This document shows, piece by piece, positions 20,872-21,685 of a stretch of 21,685 nucleotides of DNA (position 1 is the stretch's first letter; every line of letters begins with the position of its first letter). The stretch covers positions 1 to 21,685 of the forward strand of contig DHIV01000048.1 of assembly GCA_002403995.1 (NCBI GenBank). Reading direction: 5' to 3'. The notes below the pieces were generated by a model that was given only the letters and a program-made list of their open reading frames with translations, did no database searches and was not told the origin of the DNA. This DNA comes from Gallionella sp. UBA4737. GTDB taxonomy: Bacteria > Pseudomonadota > Gammaproteobacteria > Burkholderiales > Gallionellaceae. The position numbers were made by a program, and so were the translations under genes.

Positions 20872-21685
20872 CTATTCGAACGGATGGCGCAAGACTATGG
20901 TCTCATCCCGATCCGGCCCTGTCGAAACCATGTCGATCGGCACTCCACAGACCCCGGCGATGCGCTCCAGATAATTGCGCGCGGCCTTGGGCAGTTCTTC
21001 GTAATGTTGCACGCCCAGGGTACTTTCACGCCAGCCCGGCATTTCTTCATACACTGCCTGACAATCCGCCAGCGCATCCGCACCCGCCGGCAAAATGTCG
21101 CTATCCACGCCGTTGATGCGATAGCCCACCCCAATACGCACGCTTTCCATGCCGTCCATCACATCCAGCTTGGTGACACACAAACCTGACACGCCGTTGA
21201 TCTGGATCGAACGCTTTAATGCCGCCGCATCGAACCAGCCGCAGCGGCGCGCGCGTCCGGTGGTGGAACCGAATTCATGGCCGCGCTTGGCCAGGCCCTC
21301 GCCGATCGGGTCGCGTTTATCCACCGCATCATACAGCTCGGTCGGGAATGGGCCGGAACCAACACGCGTGGTGTAGGCCTTGGTGATGCCCAGCACATAG
21401 TGCAGCATTTGCGGGCCTACCCCTGCCCCGGCACAGGCTGCACCGGCGATACAGTTGCTCGATGTAACGAACGGGTAAGTGCCGTGATCGATATCCAGCA
21501 ACGCGCCCTGCGCGCCCTCGAACAGCAGGCTGTTGCCGGCCTGATTGGCTTCATACAAGGCGCGCGGCACATCCATCACCAGCGGCTTGATGCGTTCCGC
21601 CAGTGCCAGCGTACCGTCGAGCAGCTTCTGGAAGTCTACCGTGTCGGTATTGAAGTAATTCTTCAGCACGAAGTTGTGATAGTCC
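20872..21685 (-). CDS. purA: Adenylosuccinate synthetase, 5'-truncated by window edge
   Basis: Joins IMP and aspartate using GTP in AMP synthesis. About 271 C-terminal residues are visible, running in frame off the right edge (DYHNFVLKNYFN at the edge), so the N-terminal P-loop part is outside. Clear PurA blocks are FEGAQGALLDIDHGTYPFV, TRVGSGPFPTEL, GRARRCGWFDA and the C-terminal STGPDRDETI. Stop is TAG at 20872. The frame looks intact; truncation is only due to the window. Confidence 0.96.
   Translation of the reverse strand, partial: DYHNFVLKNYFNTDTVDFQKLLDGTLALAERIKPLVMDVPRALYEANQAGNSLLFEGAQGALLDIDHGTYPFVTSSNCIAGAACAGAGVGPQMLHYVLGITKAYTTRVGSGPFPTELYDAVDKRDPIGEGLAKRGHEFGSTTGRARRCGWFDAAALKRSIQINGVSGLCVTKLDVMDGMESVRIGVGYRINGVDSDILPAGADALADCQAVYEEMPGWRESTLGVQHYEELPKAARNYLERIAGVCGVPIDMVSTGPDRDETIVLRHPFE

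Overview
The window reads as chromosomal core DNA of a GC-rich betaproteobacterium. The succinate dehydrogenase/citrate synthase/2-oxoglutarate dehydrogenase gene order, the sdhE-gltA junction, the divergent NAD-malate dehydrogenase and the purA / rnr-rlmB neighbourhood all fit Betaproteobacteria. Order Nitrosomonadales (for example a Gallionella/Sideroxydans relative) is my best guess, but it is an inference from gene order and protein flavour, not a database match.

Left part (1-9399), minus strand: a TCA-cycle operon transcribed right to left in the order sdhC-sdhD-sdhA-sdhB-sdhE-gltA-sucA-sucB. It is tightly packed: sdhC/sdhD and gltA/sucA overlap, and the sdhB stop codon abuts the sdhE Shine-Dalgarno. 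It makes complex II with its flavinylation factor, citrate synthase, and the E1 and E2 subunits of 2-oxoglutarate dehydrogenase; lpd (E3) is not in the window. Short palindromic repeats sit after sucB, between sucA and sucB, inside the sucB reading frame (in a flexible linker), and between sdhD and sdhA. Divergently from sdhC, mdh (malate dehydrogenase) runs rightward, followed after 18 bp by an ankyrin-repeat protein of unknown role.

Middle part (11299-17646): a more accessory region. It holds a small exported protein with a charged repeat and a Gly/Met-rich tail (minus strand). A roughly 400 bp regulatory gap follows, with a perfect CRP-type palindrome. Then comes a compact plus-strand cluster with the conserved but biochemically unresolved 'AmmeMemoRadiSam' triad (MEMO1-like protein B, AMMECR1-like protein A, radical SAM enzyme), plus a dienelactone-hydrolase-family protein 13 bp further on. 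On the minus strand lie a GAF-GGDEF diguanylate cyclase and a ComF/COG1926-type phosphoribosyltransferase; the latter's family is known to occur fused to the same kind of hydrolase. This middle region is the best candidate for poorly described biology.

Right part (17647-21685): rlmB and rnr (minus strand, 8 nt overlap) form a ribosome/RNA-maintenance operon. tRNA-Leu(CAG) is on the plus strand, with a strong stable-RNA-like promoter that overlaps the rnr start. A hairpin follows between the convergent tRNA and purA, and the 3' two-thirds of purA runs off the right edge.
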